DNA of 64,000 bases, taken from JALYGJ01 sp964475245. GTDB lineage: Bacteria; Chloroflexota; Limnocylindria; Limnocylindrales; CSP1-4. Position numbers and translations under genes: made by a program. The stretch is taken from contig CAYYVV010000003.1 of the NCBI GenBank assembly GCA_964475245.1, positions 1-64,000 of the forward strand. The letters run 5' to 3'. Shown here one piece after another: positions 38,420 through 47,189 of the stretch. Under the pieces are notes generated by a model. That model saw only the letters and a list, made by a program, of their open reading frames with translations, searched no databases and had not been told where the DNA came from. The stretch's first letter is position 1, and every line of letters starts with the position of its first letter.

Positions 38420-40000
38420 ATGGGATCCAGGCTTGCCTGGGCTGCGACAGGCATTGCCGCGGCGGCTGTGGCCGTCGGCGTCGGTGAGGTCGTTGCCGGC
38501 GTGTTCGGGAGCACGTCCGCGATCGCCGCGGTCGGAGCGCTCGTCATCGCCCTCCAGCCGCCGGGCGCCAAGGACTTCATGGTCGGGCTGTTCGGCACCA
38601 ACGACAAGCTCGCGCTCGAGGTCGGCGTGTTCATCGGCGGCCTGCTCGTCGGCGCGCTGATCGGTCTCGCTGGCGGGCGCGACCGGCGCTTCGCGTACGG
38701 CGGCTTTGCCCTGCTCGGCATCGTCGGGCTCGTGCTCATCCTCCAGGATCCGCTCGAAGACGCCTTCGCCGGCGTGATCACCGTCGCCGCGGCCGTTGGC
38801 GCAGGCGTGGCCACGTTCCAGTGGCTGGCATCGATGCTCGTTGCGGCCGCAGCGCCAGCGCCCGCACCGGCGGTCCGCGCGGCGCGGCGATCGGCCAGCA
38901 ATCCGCCACCCGCGCCGCGCATCGGCGTTTCCATCCCGAGGCGCGCATTCCTGGTCATTGCCGCCACCTTTGTGGCTGTCGGTGCCGTGCTGTCCGTGAT
39001 CGGGCGCTTCCTGGGCAGCCAGACGCCGACGACGAGCGCGGCCCAGATTCCCGTGCCGTCACCGGGTGCGACGGTCGCTCCTCCGCCGTCGGGCGCCAGC
39101 TTCGACATTGCCGGCATCACCCCGATCATCACCCCGGACGACGACTTCTACATAATCGACACGCGCCTGAGCACGCCCCGGGTCGACGCAACGACATGGT
39201 CCCTGCGTATCCACGGCATGGTCGACAGAGAGGTGACGCTCGACTACCAGCAGCTCATCGCGATGCCGCTGACGGAGCAGTACGTGACCATCCAGTGCGT
39301 CTCGAACGAGGTGGGCGGCACGCTCGTCGGTAATGCCAAGTGGACGGGCGTGAACCTCAACTCCGTGCTCGACATGGCGGGCGTCCAGCCGGGCGCGACC
39401 CAGCTCGTGGGCACGTCCTTCGACGGCTGGACGAGCGGCTTCCCGACTGCGCACCTTCAGGGCGCCGGCAAGGACGCGATGCTCGTCGTGCAGATGAACG
39501 ACGCGCCGCTGCCGGCACGCCACGGCTACCCGGCACGGCTGATCGTGCCCGGCCTGTACGGCTACGTCTCGGCCACGAAATGGATAATCGACATCGAGCT
39601 CACCACGCTCGAGGCGATCGACGGTTACTGGGTTCGGCTGGGCTGGGCGAAGGAAGGCCCGATCCTGACCCAGTCACGGATCGACGTGCCGCGCTCTGGG
39701 CAGAGCGTGCCCGCCGGGGCCGTCGAGTTCGCCGGCGTCGCCTGGGCACCGACGCGCGAAATCTCGAAGGTCGAGGTTGATCTCGACCTGACCGGCAACT
39801 GGCAGCCGTGCGAGCTGTCGGTCCCGCTCTCCGACTACACCTGGGTCCAATGGCGGACGACGCTCCAGGTTCCCGCCGGGCAGCACTCCATTCGCGTCCG
39901 GGCGACCGATGGCACAGGCGCCGTCCAGGAACAGGGCCCGACCCCGCCCGCCCCGGACGGCGCACGCGGCTGGATGACGGTGGGCTTCAACGCTTCGTAG
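38420..40000 (+). CDS. Membrane-anchored sulfite-oxidase-like molybdopterin protein
   Basis: 526 residues. Four hydrophobic helices fill residues 5-145; a further helix at about 173-195 precedes an extracytoplasmic linker. The catalytic domain (about 235-420) is of the sulfite oxidase/YedY fold: YIIDTRLSTPRVDATTWSLRIHGMV, then TIQCVSNEVGG with the molybdenum-ligand Cys, GVNLNSVLDMAGV, YGYVSATKWI and a dimerisation-type immunoglobulin domain (about 430-526). Substrate is unknown; family members reduce or oxidise small sulfur or nitrogen compounds at the membrane. Its stop overlaps by 14 nt with the convergent YcxB-like gene. Confidence 0.88.
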   Translation: MGSRLAWAATGIAAAAVAVGVGEVVAGVFGSTSAIAAVGALVIALQPPGAKDFMVGLFGTNDKLALEVGVFIGGLLVGALIGLAGGRDRRFAYGGFALLGIVGLVLILQDPLEDAFAGVITVAAAVGAGVATFQWLASMLVAAAAPAPAPAVRAARRSASNPPPAPRIGVSIPRRAFLVIAATFVAVGAVLSVIGRFLGSQTPTTSAAQIPVPSPGATVAPPPSGASFDIAGITPIITPDDDFYIIDTRLSTPRVDATTWSLRIHGMVDREVTLDYQQLIAMPLTEQYVTIQCVSNEVGGTLVGNAKWTGVNLNSVLDMAGVQPGATQLVGTSFDGWTSGFPTAHLQGAGKDAMLVVQMNDAPLPARHGYPARLIVPGLYGYVSATKWIIDIELTTLEAIDGYWVRLGWAKEGPILTQSRIDVPRSGQSVPAGAVEFAGVAWAPTREISKVEVDLDLTGNWQPCELSVPLSDYTWVQWRTTLQVPAGQHSIRVRATDGTGAVQEQGPTPPAPDGARGWMTVGFNAS

Positions 40001-40499
40001 GAATGCTCCGCGCTATGAACTCTTCGACCTCCGACTGATCCTTTTCGGAGGCGAACGCGCTCTTCGGGATCCAGACGATAGGTACGCGGCCGCGCTTCAC
40101 GACCAGGACACGTTCGTTTTGAAGCATCGCGGTGATGTCCGCCCATGGGACTCGCCCGCTGCCCGTGAACGTTTCGGCCTTGATCCCCGCGTCGTCGAAC
40201 ACGAACGAGGAGGTCGATCCTATGAGGCTGCGCGCGCTTCGCCTGACGCGCCACCGGTCGAGCCGTTCAGAGTTGGCGAAGAAGATGAACATCAGCCCGA
40301 TGCCGAAAGTCCAGGCACCCGTGAGACCGTCCTGGAGAGCCAGCGCGACAGTGCCGCCGACGCTCATCACGAGCAGGCCGAGCGCAGTGCCGACCATGTT
40401 CAGTCTGCGCTGCATGAGCCTCAGGTAGGCAACGACGTCGTAGACGGTGATCGTGAAGCTCACCCGATACGGCGGCGATGACCCGGCGTCCGTCGTCAC
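39987..40499 (-). CDS. YcxB-like domain protein, two transmembrane helices
   Basis: 170 residues from a GTG at 40499 that overlaps the ABC ATPase stop (GTGA). Two helices at about 35-75 separate an N-terminal beta segment (YRVSFTITVYDVVAY) from a C-terminal YcxB-like domain with FVFDDAGIKAETFTGSGRVPWADI, VVKRGRVPIVWIPKSAF and a terminal helix. YcxB-like proteins are membrane proteins of unknown role. Translational coupling to an amino-acid transporter is unusual. Confidence 0.8.
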   Translation of the reverse strand: MTTDAGSSPPYRVSFTITVYDVVAYLRLMQRRLNMVGTALGLLVMSVGGTVALALQDGLTGAWTFGIGLMFIFFANSERLDRWRVRRSARSLIGSTSSFVFDDAGIKAETFTGSGRVPWADITAMLQNERVLVVKRGRVPIVWIPKSAFASEKDQSEVEEFIARSIPTKR

Positions 40500-41275
40500 A
40501 GCCGGCCGGCGCTGATCACGCGCTGCAGGAAGCGCTGCGTCCGCGCCTCACGCGGCGCAGACAGAATTTGAGATGGCGGCCCTTCCTCCAGGATGCGCCC
40601 CGCGTCGAGGAAGCAGACACGGTCCGCGACATCGCGTGCGAAACCCATCTCGTGCGTCGCGATGACCATGGTCATGCCCTCGTCGGCGAGCTCGCGGATG
40701 ACGTCGAGCACCTCCGCCACGAGCTCGGGATCGAGGGCCGATGTGATCTCGTCGAGCAGGAGCAGGTCCGGCTTCATCGCCAGCGCGCGGACGATCGCGG
40801 CGCGTTGCTGTTGCCCGCCTGAGAGTCGGTCGGGGAACTCATTGCGCTTGTCGGCCAGCCCGAAGCGGTTGAGGAGCTCCATCGCTCGCGCGTCCGCCTC
40901 CGCGGCGGACATCTTCAGCACTTTGCGCGGCGCGAGCGTGACGTTGCGGATGACGCTCATGTGCGGGAACAGGTTGAACGCCTGGAAGACGATGCCGATG
41001 CGCCGCCGCACCTGGTCCACGCGCACGTCTCGCGCCGTGATCTCGGTGCCCTCGATCCAGATCCGGCCGGCGTCGATCGGCTCAAGCAGGTTGACGCAGC
41101 GCAGCAGAGTCGACTTGCCTGACCCGGATGCGCCGATGAGGCAGACGACCTCGTGCTCGGCCACGGTCAGGTCGATGCCGCGCAGGACCTCGAGATCGTC
41201 GAATGACTTGCGCAGTCCTTCGACGCGCAGGGCGGTGACCGACGCGGCCGACGTGCCTGGCTGGCTGGCGGTCAT
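40496..41275 (-). CDS. Polar amino acid ABC transporter ATP-binding protein
   Basis: 259 residues from the ATG at 41275 (ATGA overlap with the permease). Walker A GASGSGKST, Q-loop VFQAFNLFPHM, signature RLSGGQQQRAAIVRAL, Walker B LLLLDEITSALDPE and switch His in ATHEMGFARD match GlnQ/HisP-type ATPases. The QxFNLFPHM and EITSALDPE variants are characteristic of polar amino-acid uptake systems. It powers the permease and binding protein encoded upstream. Confidence 0.95.
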   Translation of the reverse strand: MTASQPGTSAASVTALRVEGLRKSFDDLEVLRGIDLTVAEHEVVCLIGASGSGKSTLLRCVNLLEPIDAGRIWIEGTEITARDVRVDQVRRRIGIVFQAFNLFPHMSVIRNVTLAPRKVLKMSAAEADARAMELLNRFGLADKRNEFPDRLSGGQQQRAAIVRALAMKPDLLLLDEITSALDPELVAEVLDVIRELADEGMTMVIATHEMGFARDVADRVCFLDAGRILEEGPPSQILSAPREARTQRFLQRVISAGRL

Positions 41276-42135
41276 CGGGCGATCGTCGCGAGCTGGCGCT
41301 TGCGGTCGCGCCCAACGAGCCAGTCGACGAAGCGCGCGACCGGGATTGTCATGACCAGGAAGACGAGGCCGCACACGAGGTAGGGCGTGAAGTTGAACGA
41401 GCCACCGGCGTCGATCCGTGTCTGGCTGAAGACCTCGACGACGCCGATGAACGAGATCAGCGAAGTGTCCTTCTGGAGACCGATGAAATCGTTGAGCAAG
41501 GGCGGAATCACGCGCCGAACGGCCTGCGGCAGCACAACGAAGCGCAGCGATTGGAAGCGCGACAACCCGAGCGAGCGTGCGGCCGCCTCCTGCGACGGGT
41601 GCACGCCCTCGATGCCCGCGCGAAACACTTCCGCGACGTAAGCCGACCAGACGAGCACGAGTGCGACGAGTCCCCAGACGAACGCGTCGTTGGTCACGCC
41701 CTTCAGTCCGAGACCCGGCACGCCATAGCCGAGCAGGAATATGACGAGGATGCTCGGCACGCCGCGAAAGACATCGACATAGACGACGGACATCAGGCGA
41801 AACGGGAAGAAGACGGGACCCGGCAGGCTGCGCATGACCGCGAGGACGAGCGCAAGAACCAGGATCAACAGCTCGGCGATGAAGAAGAGCTCGAGGTTCA
41901 GGGGGAGCACGGCCAGGATGTCCGGCAGCGAGTCGGCGAAGACCGATGGCGAGAAGAAGCTCTGCTGGACGCGTGGCCAGCCAGGCGCGTTGACGATGAT
42001 GTAGCCGATGACACCGAACACGACCGCCGTGCTGAGCACCGCGGTCAGTACGCCGCTCGGGCGGAGGCGGCCGAGCAGCCGCGAATTGCGGCTGCCCAGC
42101 AGCTCCGGAGGGGTCGTGGGCGCGACCCCGCTCAT
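41272..42135 (-). CDS. Polar amino acid ABC transporter permease (HisM/GlnP-type)
   Basis: 287 residues with about six helices. The ABC coupling (EAA) motif is clear: AGIEGVHPSQEAAARSLGLSRFQ. DVFRGVPSILVIFL is the typical HisMQ helix. Only one permease gene is present, so it probably forms a homodimer, as in single-permease amino-acid importers. It lies 22 nt downstream of the binding-protein gene and overlaps the ATPase gene by 4 nt. Confidence 0.94.
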   Translation of the reverse strand: MSGVAPTTPPELLGSRNSRLLGRLRPSGVLTAVLSTAVVFGVIGYIIVNAPGWPRVQQSFFSPSVFADSLPDILAVLPLNLELFFIAELLILVLALVLAVMRSLPGPVFFPFRLMSVVYVDVFRGVPSILVIFLLGYGVPGLGLKGVTNDAFVWGLVALVLVWSAYVAEVFRAGIEGVHPSQEAAARSLGLSRFQSLRFVVLPQAVRRVIPPLLNDFIGLQKDTSLISFIGVVEVFSQTRIDAGGSFNFTPYLVCGLVFLVMTIPVARFVDWLVGRDRKRQLATIAR

Positions 42136-42157
42136 GCGATTGCCGTGCCCGTGATGG

Positions 42158-43249
42158 TTATTGCAGCAGCGGGATGTCCTGGCCCGAGTTCAGCCACTGG
42201 ACGAAGAACTGCTGCAGTGTCCCGTTCGCCTTCAATGTCTGGATCGCCCAGTCGACGCATGGCGTGAGCGGGCTGCCCAAGTCGAGCACCGCCCCGACGT
42301 GGTCGATCTGGACCGTCGGCGCGAACTGTCCGACGATCGCGGCGCCAGTCAGCTGGACGTCGCGCATGTAGATCGCGCTGCCAAGGTCCGCGACCAGGCC
42401 GTCGATCTGTCCGTTCTGCAGGGCAGTGACCGCCGTGTCGTTGTCCGGGTAGACGGCAGGCGCCGTGGTTGGCTGGATGGCGTTCTTGATCAGGTCGTAG
42501 CTCGTCGTGTTCGAGGCCGCGCCCAGCTTGTATTGCTTGAGGTCGGCGATCGAGGTGGCCGAAGCGATGGGTGTGCCCTGGAGCACCACCAGCGACTGCT
42601 CGGAGTCGAAGTACGGATCGCTGAAGTCGACCGCCGTGGCGCGCTCCGGCGTGATCGAGATCTGCGCCATGTGGAAGTCGAACTTCTTCTCGCCAGGGGC
42701 AAACGCCTGCTCGAAGTTCGTGTTCTGCAGCCAATCGACCTGGTCCGGCGTGAAGCCGAGCGTTGTCGCAATCGCATAAGCGGTCGCGCCTTCGTAGCCC
42801 ATCTGCGAGTACGGATTGCTGAGCTTCCACTTGACGCCACCCGACGGTTGGTTGGGGTATTGCGTCTTCGGATCGCCGCCCCACCACGGCGGGTAGGCCG
42901 GGTTGTCAGTGCTGAGCGTGAGCCGGCCGGGGTTCTTGAGGACGAGGCTGGTCATTGCGCAGGCGTCGGGCCGGGGCGGAGCCGTAACGGCCGGCGATCC
43001 GGTCGCGACGGCACTGGCGATCGCCGAGGGCACGGCGCTCGCCGTTGCGGGCGGATAGGAAATGGACGCGCTGGCCGCGGCCGTCGGCGTGGCCGGGGCC
43101 GGAGTTGCCGCGAGCGCCGTTGGAGTCGCCGCGGCGTGCGTGGCGACCGGTGTCGGCGCAACACTCGGTGCCGTGGTCGCGGCCGGCGCCGCACACGCGA
43201 CCGCCACGAGACCCAGGGCAAGCAACGACACCAATCTGCTGTGTCTCAC
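42158..43249 (-). CDS. Amino acid ABC transporter substrate-binding lipoprotein
   Basis: 363 residues. A signal peptide ends in a lipobox (AVACAAP, Cys near residue 20), followed by a linker of about 75 residues rich in Ala, Thr and Pro. The SBP_bac_3 domain runs from about residue 105: LTLSTDNPAYPPWW, then GYEGATAYAIATTLGF, the ITPERATAVDFSDPYFDSEQSL signature and LDLGSPLTPCVDWAIQTLKANG. The long linker lifts the binding domain off the membrane, as expected in a cell without a classical periplasm. It is the first gene of the transporter unit. Confidence 0.93.
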   Translation of the reverse strand: MRHSRLVSLLALGLVAVACAAPAATTAPSVAPTPVATHAAATPTALAATPAPATPTAAASASISYPPATASAVPSAIASAVATGSPAVTAPPRPDACAMTSLVLKNPGRLTLSTDNPAYPPWWGGDPKTQYPNQPSGGVKWKLSNPYSQMGYEGATAYAIATTLGFTPDQVDWLQNTNFEQAFAPGEKKFDFHMAQISITPERATAVDFSDPYFDSEQSLVVLQGTPIASATSIADLKQYKLGAASNTTSYDLIKNAIQPTTAPAVYPDNDTAVTALQNGQIDGLVADLGSAIYMRDVQLTGAAIVGQFAPTVQIDHVGAVLDLGSPLTPCVDWAIQTLKANGTLQQFFVQWLNSGQDIPLLQ

Positions 43250-43293
43250 GGCGATCCTCCTCTACGTCCGTGGAGGATAGCCAAAACTGTGGA

Positions 43294-43659
43294 TCAGGCG
43301 AGCGATGGACCCGATTCTCCGCTGTGGATGGCGGACAGCACCATCGTCACGATGCCCGCGAGGAGCAGGCCACAGAGCGCCCAGGGCACGGCCGTGGCAC
43401 CGGCAGGGATGGGCGCGGTGATGATCACGCCGATCCCGGTCGCGACCAGGATGAGCCCCCAGCCGGCGACGATCCAGCGCGGCAGGCGCGGGATGAGGGC
43501 CCAGGCGATCACCAGCACGAGCTGCAGGCCGCCGGCGAGCCACAGGGCGACGATGTCGACCGAGCGTGGCACGGCGTCGAGGTTTGCGACTCCGGCCAGC
43601 GTCGTCAGGAAGCCAACCGTGACGCCCATCACCGCCAGCGCGAACCGGTCGCGGATCAT
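43294..43659 (-). CDS. Small membrane protein after paaD
   Basis: 121 residues with four helices (about 7-27, 35-56, 61-82 and 88-112). The ATG overlaps the paaD stop by one base (TGATG) and has a perfect AGGAGGT upstream, so it is clearly translated with the paa operon. No family was recognised; the topology is that of small four-helix membrane proteins. A link to phenylacetate metabolism is suggested only by position. Confidence 0.7.
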   Translation of the reverse strand: MIRDRFALAVMGVTVGFLTTLAGVANLDAVPRSVDIVALWLAGGLQLVLVIAWALIPRLPRWIVAGWGLILVATGIGVIITAPIPAGATAVPWALCGLLLAGIVTMVLSAIHSGESGPSLA

Positions 43660-44174
43660 CAGACCTCCTTGAACTGCTCGAACGGTTGGGAGCAATCCGC
43701 GCAGTGGTAGATCGCTCGGCACAGAGTCGGGCCGAATGCGTTCTCCAGCGTCGTGTTCCTCGAACCGCAGTATGGGCACTCCCCGACGGGCAGGCTGGGC
43801 AGGATTGACAGCATCCGGCCGCTATCCGCGGACGTCGCCGGAGGCGGCGCAAAGCCAGCGGCGCGCAAGGCGTCGCGGCCGGCGGGCGTGATGCGCTCCG
43901 TGGTCCACGGCTCGGCGAAGCTGATATCGACACTGACTTCGTCGGCAAAGTCGCGCAGGCGCTGCTCGATGTCGTGGCGCATCACATCGATCGCTGGGCA
44001 GCCGATGAACGTAGGCAGCAGCTCCACTCGGATAGCGCCGGCGCGGGTCTCGACGCGGCGAACCACGCCAAGGTCGACCACTGAGATCGTAGGTATCTCT
44101 GGGTCGTGTACGTCATGCAGCGCGGCCCACACGGCCGATTCGAGCGGCCGCGGGCTCAGTGCCACGGCTACCAC
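43659..44174 (-). CDS. paaD: Phenylacetyl-CoA epoxidase subunit PaaD
   Basis: 171 residues from a GTG. The N-terminal MIP18/DUF59 domain has DVHDPEIPTISVVDLGVVR and the TFIGCPAIDVM strand with its Cys. The C-terminal domain has a zinc-ribbon or Fe-S-like CPYCGSRNT ... CRAIYHCADC arrangement typical of PaaD. PaaD is thought to assist maturation of the iron-containing epoxidase. It overlaps paaC by 7 nt. Confidence 0.95.
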   Translation of the reverse strand: MVAVALSPRPLESAVWAALHDVHDPEIPTISVVDLGVVRRVETRAGAIRVELLPTFIGCPAIDVMRHDIEQRLRDFADEVSVDISFAEPWTTERITPAGRDALRAAGFAPPPATSADSGRMLSILPSLPVGECPYCGSRNTTLENAFGPTLCRAIYHCADCSQPFEQFKEV

Positions 44175-45004
44175 TGGGCACCGTCTTCGAGTCTGGCCAC
44201 CGACGTGAACTCATTCCACAGCCACACGAAGGACTCGTCGGGCTGCGGGCGATCGCGCCCATCGACAGGTGGCATGCCGGCGGGGATCGGGCGCAGGTTG
44301 AGCGCGCACAGTCGGGCGGTGGCGTCCGACCGCCAGCGGTCGGCCAGCTGGGACATTGGTGCTGAAAGCACACCCGCATCGACGAGCACCTGTTCGCCGG
44401 AGAGTGGCGCGAACACAGTCAGTGCCGCGGGAGCGAGCCGCTTGAGCGCGGTCAGGACCTTGCCCCGCGGCTTTCCCTGGTGCGTGCCGAGGCGCTCGAG
44501 CCACGCATCGAGATGCATCAGGTGGTAACGCTCCTCGCGCCGCACCTTGGCCACGACCTCGGCGAGCGGCGCGAAGCTCGCGTGAGCGAGTGCCGCGAGC
44601 CGGATCGCATCGGCCGTGTCGTACAGCCAGCGCCTCGTGATCGTGAACGCCCAGCCCTGGCGCGGCGAGTCGAGCAGCCGCGCGTGGCGGTACTCACTCG
44701 GCTGACGATGGAAGGCCAGCTGGTCGGGATCCTCGCCGGTCAATGCGCCGCGCAGCTCGTAGAAGAGCCGGGCATGGCCGATCTCGTCCTGGGCGAGCGA
44801 CGAGAAGGCGACATCCTCTTCGAGCATCGGCGCGATGCCTGTCCACTCCGAGTCGCGGAAGCCGATGACGAACTCGTCGTCGGCCATCGTCAAGAGCAGC
44901 TCCGCGATCGCCGCGCGCAGCTCGGGCTCGAGCGCCGACGCGTCGAAGGCGGGCAGGTCGGGCTCGATCAGCTGGCGAGTCGGGCGTCGGGCCTCCGTCG
45001 TCAT
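44168..45004 (-). CDS. paaC: Phenylacetyl-CoA epoxidase structural subunit PaaC
   Basis: 278 residues from the ATG at 45004 (ATGA overlap with paaB). Ferritin-like helical fold with AQDEIGHARLFYEL and REERYHLMHLDAWL segments resembling those of PaaA but in the structural, non-catalytic subunit. With PaaA it forms the heterodimeric core of the oxygenase that makes the 1,2-epoxide of phenylacetyl-CoA. Length and position match other paa operons. Confidence 0.95.
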   Translation of the reverse strand: MTTEARRPTRQLIEPDLPAFDASALEPELRAAIAELLLTMADDEFVIGFRDSEWTGIAPMLEEDVAFSSLAQDEIGHARLFYELRGALTGEDPDQLAFHRQPSEYRHARLLDSPRQGWAFTITRRWLYDTADAIRLAALAHASFAPLAEVVAKVRREERYHLMHLDAWLERLGTHQGKPRGKVLTALKRLAPAALTVFAPLSGEQVLVDAGVLSAPMSQLADRWRSDATARLCALNLRPIPAGMPPVDGRDRPQPDESFVWLWNEFTSVARLEDGAQW

Positions 45005-45360
45005 TCGGCTGCCTCCTCTGCGCGCCGCTTGGCGATCTCGAGCTTGTCGCGCATGACGTAGCCGCCCGGTTTCTTGAAGCTGCGGTCGAGCGGGGGCTGG
45101 AGCAGGTCCGGATCGGAAAGGTCGGTGATCTCCGTCCGGGCCACGACCCACAGGCGCACGCTCTCGTTGCGCCGGCTGTAGAACTCGCGCGCATAGTGGA
45201 TCGCGAGCTCGCGGTCGGGCGCGCGGACGTTGCCGGCATGGCGCATCGGGTCGCCGTCCTTCTCCTGGCGGAATACCTCCCAGACGCCCGGGTCGGCGCC
45301 GGCACCAAGTCGGCCGGCCTCATCGCGCCGCCCCTCAGCCGGCCGCTGCTCGTCCGTCAT
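45001..45360 (-). CDS. paaB: Phenylacetyl-CoA epoxidase subunit PaaB
   Basis: 119 residues from the ATG at 45360; an ATG at 45372 would add four residues. The protein shows the PaaB pattern: WEVFRQEKDGDPMRHAGNVRAPDRELA, YAREFYSRRNESVRLWVV and a basic C-terminus. PaaB bridges the PaaA-PaaC dimers. It is separated from paaA by 217 nt, unlike the other junctions of this operon, which overlap. Confidence 0.94.
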   Translation of the reverse strand: MTDEQRPAEGRRDEAGRLGAGADPGVWEVFRQEKDGDPMRHAGNVRAPDRELAIHYAREFYSRRNESVRLWVVARTEITDLSDPDLLQPPLDRSFKKPGGYVMRDKLEIAKRRAEEAAE

Positions 45361-45383
45361 CGCTCGCCGCATCCGATGTGTCG

Positions 45384-45575
45384 GCTTCCGATTTCAAGTC
45401 GGGACACCGCCCGGGAACTGCCGGTTTCCAGGCCCGAAAGGACGTCACTCGAGCCGGGGACCGCGCGGATAAGTTGCCCAGCGCGCATCAGAAGCTCACG
45501 TGAAGGCACTGCGGAGGCCGCGATACCGGACGTGCGCAGCATTTCGGGGAGTAGTGCCGATATCAAATCGGAAGC
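45384..45575. repeat. 192-bp segment bounded by 11-bp perfect inverted repeats inside the paa operon
   Basis: GCTTCCGATTT at 45384-45394 and AAATCGGAAGC at 45565-45575 are perfect inverted complements. They bound nearly the whole non-coding spacer between paaA and paaB. No open frame with protein-like content and no target-site duplication were seen. It might be a miniature inverted-repeat element, or a spacer with long-range pairing in the mRNA. Confidence 0.45.
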
Positions 45576-45577
45576 GC

Positions 45578-46576
45578 TCAGGCGGCCGGGCTTGCCGGCG
45601 CCGGTGTCAGGATCGTCGCGCGCACCCAGGCAGTCTGGTCGTGGTTCAGGCGGCGGAACGCGAGCCGTTCCTGTGACTTCGGCCCGTGGCCCGTAACCAC
45701 GTTGCGCAGCTCCTGCCAGTCGGGCTCCGAATAGCGCCACGCGCCTGTCGCCTCGTCCGCCTTGAGCTCAGCATCCGGCGGGTAAAGGCCGATCTCCCAC
45801 AGCCGCGGCACATACGTCGAGAGGAACTCCTGGCGCAGCTGCTCGCCGGTCTTCTCCTTGATCCGCCAGTACAGGTCGCGGTCCTTGGCCGGATCCGTGC
45901 GCGGGCCGTGCATCTGCATCAGCGGCCCCCACCACCGGTCGAGCGCCTCCTGGGCCATGTCGCGCTGCATCTGCGAGCCGTTCATCATCGTCACGACCAC
46001 GTCGCGGCCGTGCATGATGTGGACCGACTCCTCCCAGCAGATCTTCTTCATCGTCCGGCTGTACGGCCCGTACGAAGAATCGCGCAGCGCCTGCTGGGCG
46101 ACTATCGCGGCCGCATCGACGAGCCAGGCGATGATGCCCACGTCGCCCCACGACTTCGTCGGGTAGTGGAAGACGTTGTGGAACTTCGTCTTGCCATCGA
46201 GCAGGTCCTGGTACATCTGCTCGCGCGGCTTGCCAAGGTCCTCGGCGACGCGGTACAGCAGCTGGGCGTGGCCGGCTTCGTCCTGGACCTTCGCGGTGAG
46301 CGCCAGTTTTCGCTTCAAAGTCGGGGCGCGCATGATCCACTCGCGCTCGGGCAGCACGCCCATGAGCTCCGAATTCGCGTGCATCTCGACGAAGCGCAGC
46401 ACGCTCTGGCGGTATTCGTCGGGCATCCAATCGCGCGCCTCGACCTTCGAGCCTCCGTGGACGTGCTCGACGAACGCGTCGTAGCGCTCCTCGTGGGTCA
46501 GGCTGTCGTCGGCGAAGAGCGGCGTGGGGCGCTCTTCCGGCCGCAGGATCGGAGCGAGTGAGATCGGGTCGGTCAT
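45578..46576 (-). CDS. paaA: Phenylacetyl-CoA epoxidase catalytic subunit PaaA
   Basis: 332 residues from the ATG at 46576, which overlaps the TetR stop (ATGA); the longer frame upstream is rejected. The di-iron ligands of the oxygenase lie in VEMHANSELMG, KVQDEAGHAQLLYRVAE and ICWEESVHIMHGRD, and the substrate-binding NVFHYPTKSWGD segment is typical of PaaA. It catalyses O2-dependent epoxidation of phenylacetyl-CoA. The PaaE reductase and downstream paaG/Z/F/H genes are not in the window. Confidence 0.96.
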   Translation of the reverse strand: MTDPISLAPILRPEERPTPLFADDSLTHEERYDAFVEHVHGGSKVEARDWMPDEYRQSVLRFVEMHANSELMGVLPEREWIMRAPTLKRKLALTAKVQDEAGHAQLLYRVAEDLGKPREQMYQDLLDGKTKFHNVFHYPTKSWGDVGIIAWLVDAAAIVAQQALRDSSYGPYSRTMKKICWEESVHIMHGRDVVVTMMNGSQMQRDMAQEALDRWWGPLMQMHGPRTDPAKDRDLYWRIKEKTGEQLRQEFLSTYVPRLWEIGLYPPDAELKADEATGAWRYSEPDWQELRNVVTGHGPKSQERLAFRRLNHDQTAWVRATILTPAPASPAA

Positions 46577-47178
46577 GCGTGGGTCTCCAGTGGGTTGGTC
46601 TCGAGTGCGTGCACGAAGAGGTCGGCGTGTTGGTCGGCTACCTCGCCGGCGGTCAGTGGGCCGTCGGGTGAATACCAGGTCGGGATGCCGTTGAGCGCGG
46701 ACAGGATCGCCATCGACGTCAGGCGCGGGTCCACGTCCCGAAACGCACCCGCGGCCGTTCCCGCCGCGATCACCGCGCGGAAGAGCGCCTCGTACGAGTC
46801 GCGCCGGGCCGACATCTCCGCGCGCCGCGCGGCGGACAGGAAGCGCCACTCGTGCAGGAACACCGCCGCGTCCTGCTGGATGCTGGTCACGACCCCGACG
46901 TGGGCGCGGATCATGGCGCGCAGGCGGTCGACCGGCGGCGAGCTCGCCTCGGCGGCGATGGGCCCGACCTCCGTGTTGAACCGATCCGCGGCGCGGCACA
47001 CGATCGACCACAGAACGTCCTCTTTCGACGCCATGTGGGCGTACAGGCTGCCGCCCTGAAGGTTGAGCGCCTGGGCGATGTCGCGCACGCTCGTCGCTGC
47101 ATAGCCGCGCTCGCGGAACAGCTCCGAGGCCACCTCCTCGATCTGCAGCCGGCGCGGAGTGTCTGTCGTGGCCGTCAT
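46573..47178 (-). CDS. TetR-family regulator, probable PaaR
   Basis: 201 residues. The N-terminal helix-turn-helix (IEEVASELFRERGYAATSVRDIAQALNLQGGSLYAHMASKEDVLW, here named only by its ends) is typical TetR; the C-terminal part is helical and variable, as for acyl-CoA-binding members. Two facts point to PaaR: it is the first gene of the paa operon, overlapping paaA by 4 nt, and its own promoter carries an exact match to the PaaR operator. It should repress the operon and release DNA when phenylacetyl-CoA accumulates. The gene probably starts at or very near its transcript's 5' end. Confidence 0.85.
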   Translation of the reverse strand: MTATTDTPRRLQIEEVASELFRERGYAATSVRDIAQALNLQGGSLYAHMASKEDVLWSIVCRAADRFNTEVGPIAAEASSPPVDRLRAMIRAHVGVVTSIQQDAAVFLHEWRFLSAARRAEMSARRDSYEALFRAVIAAGTAAGAFRDVDPRLTSMAILSALNGIPTWYSPDGPLTAGEVADQHADLFVHALETNPLETHA

Positions 47179-47189
47179 CAGGCGACGAA

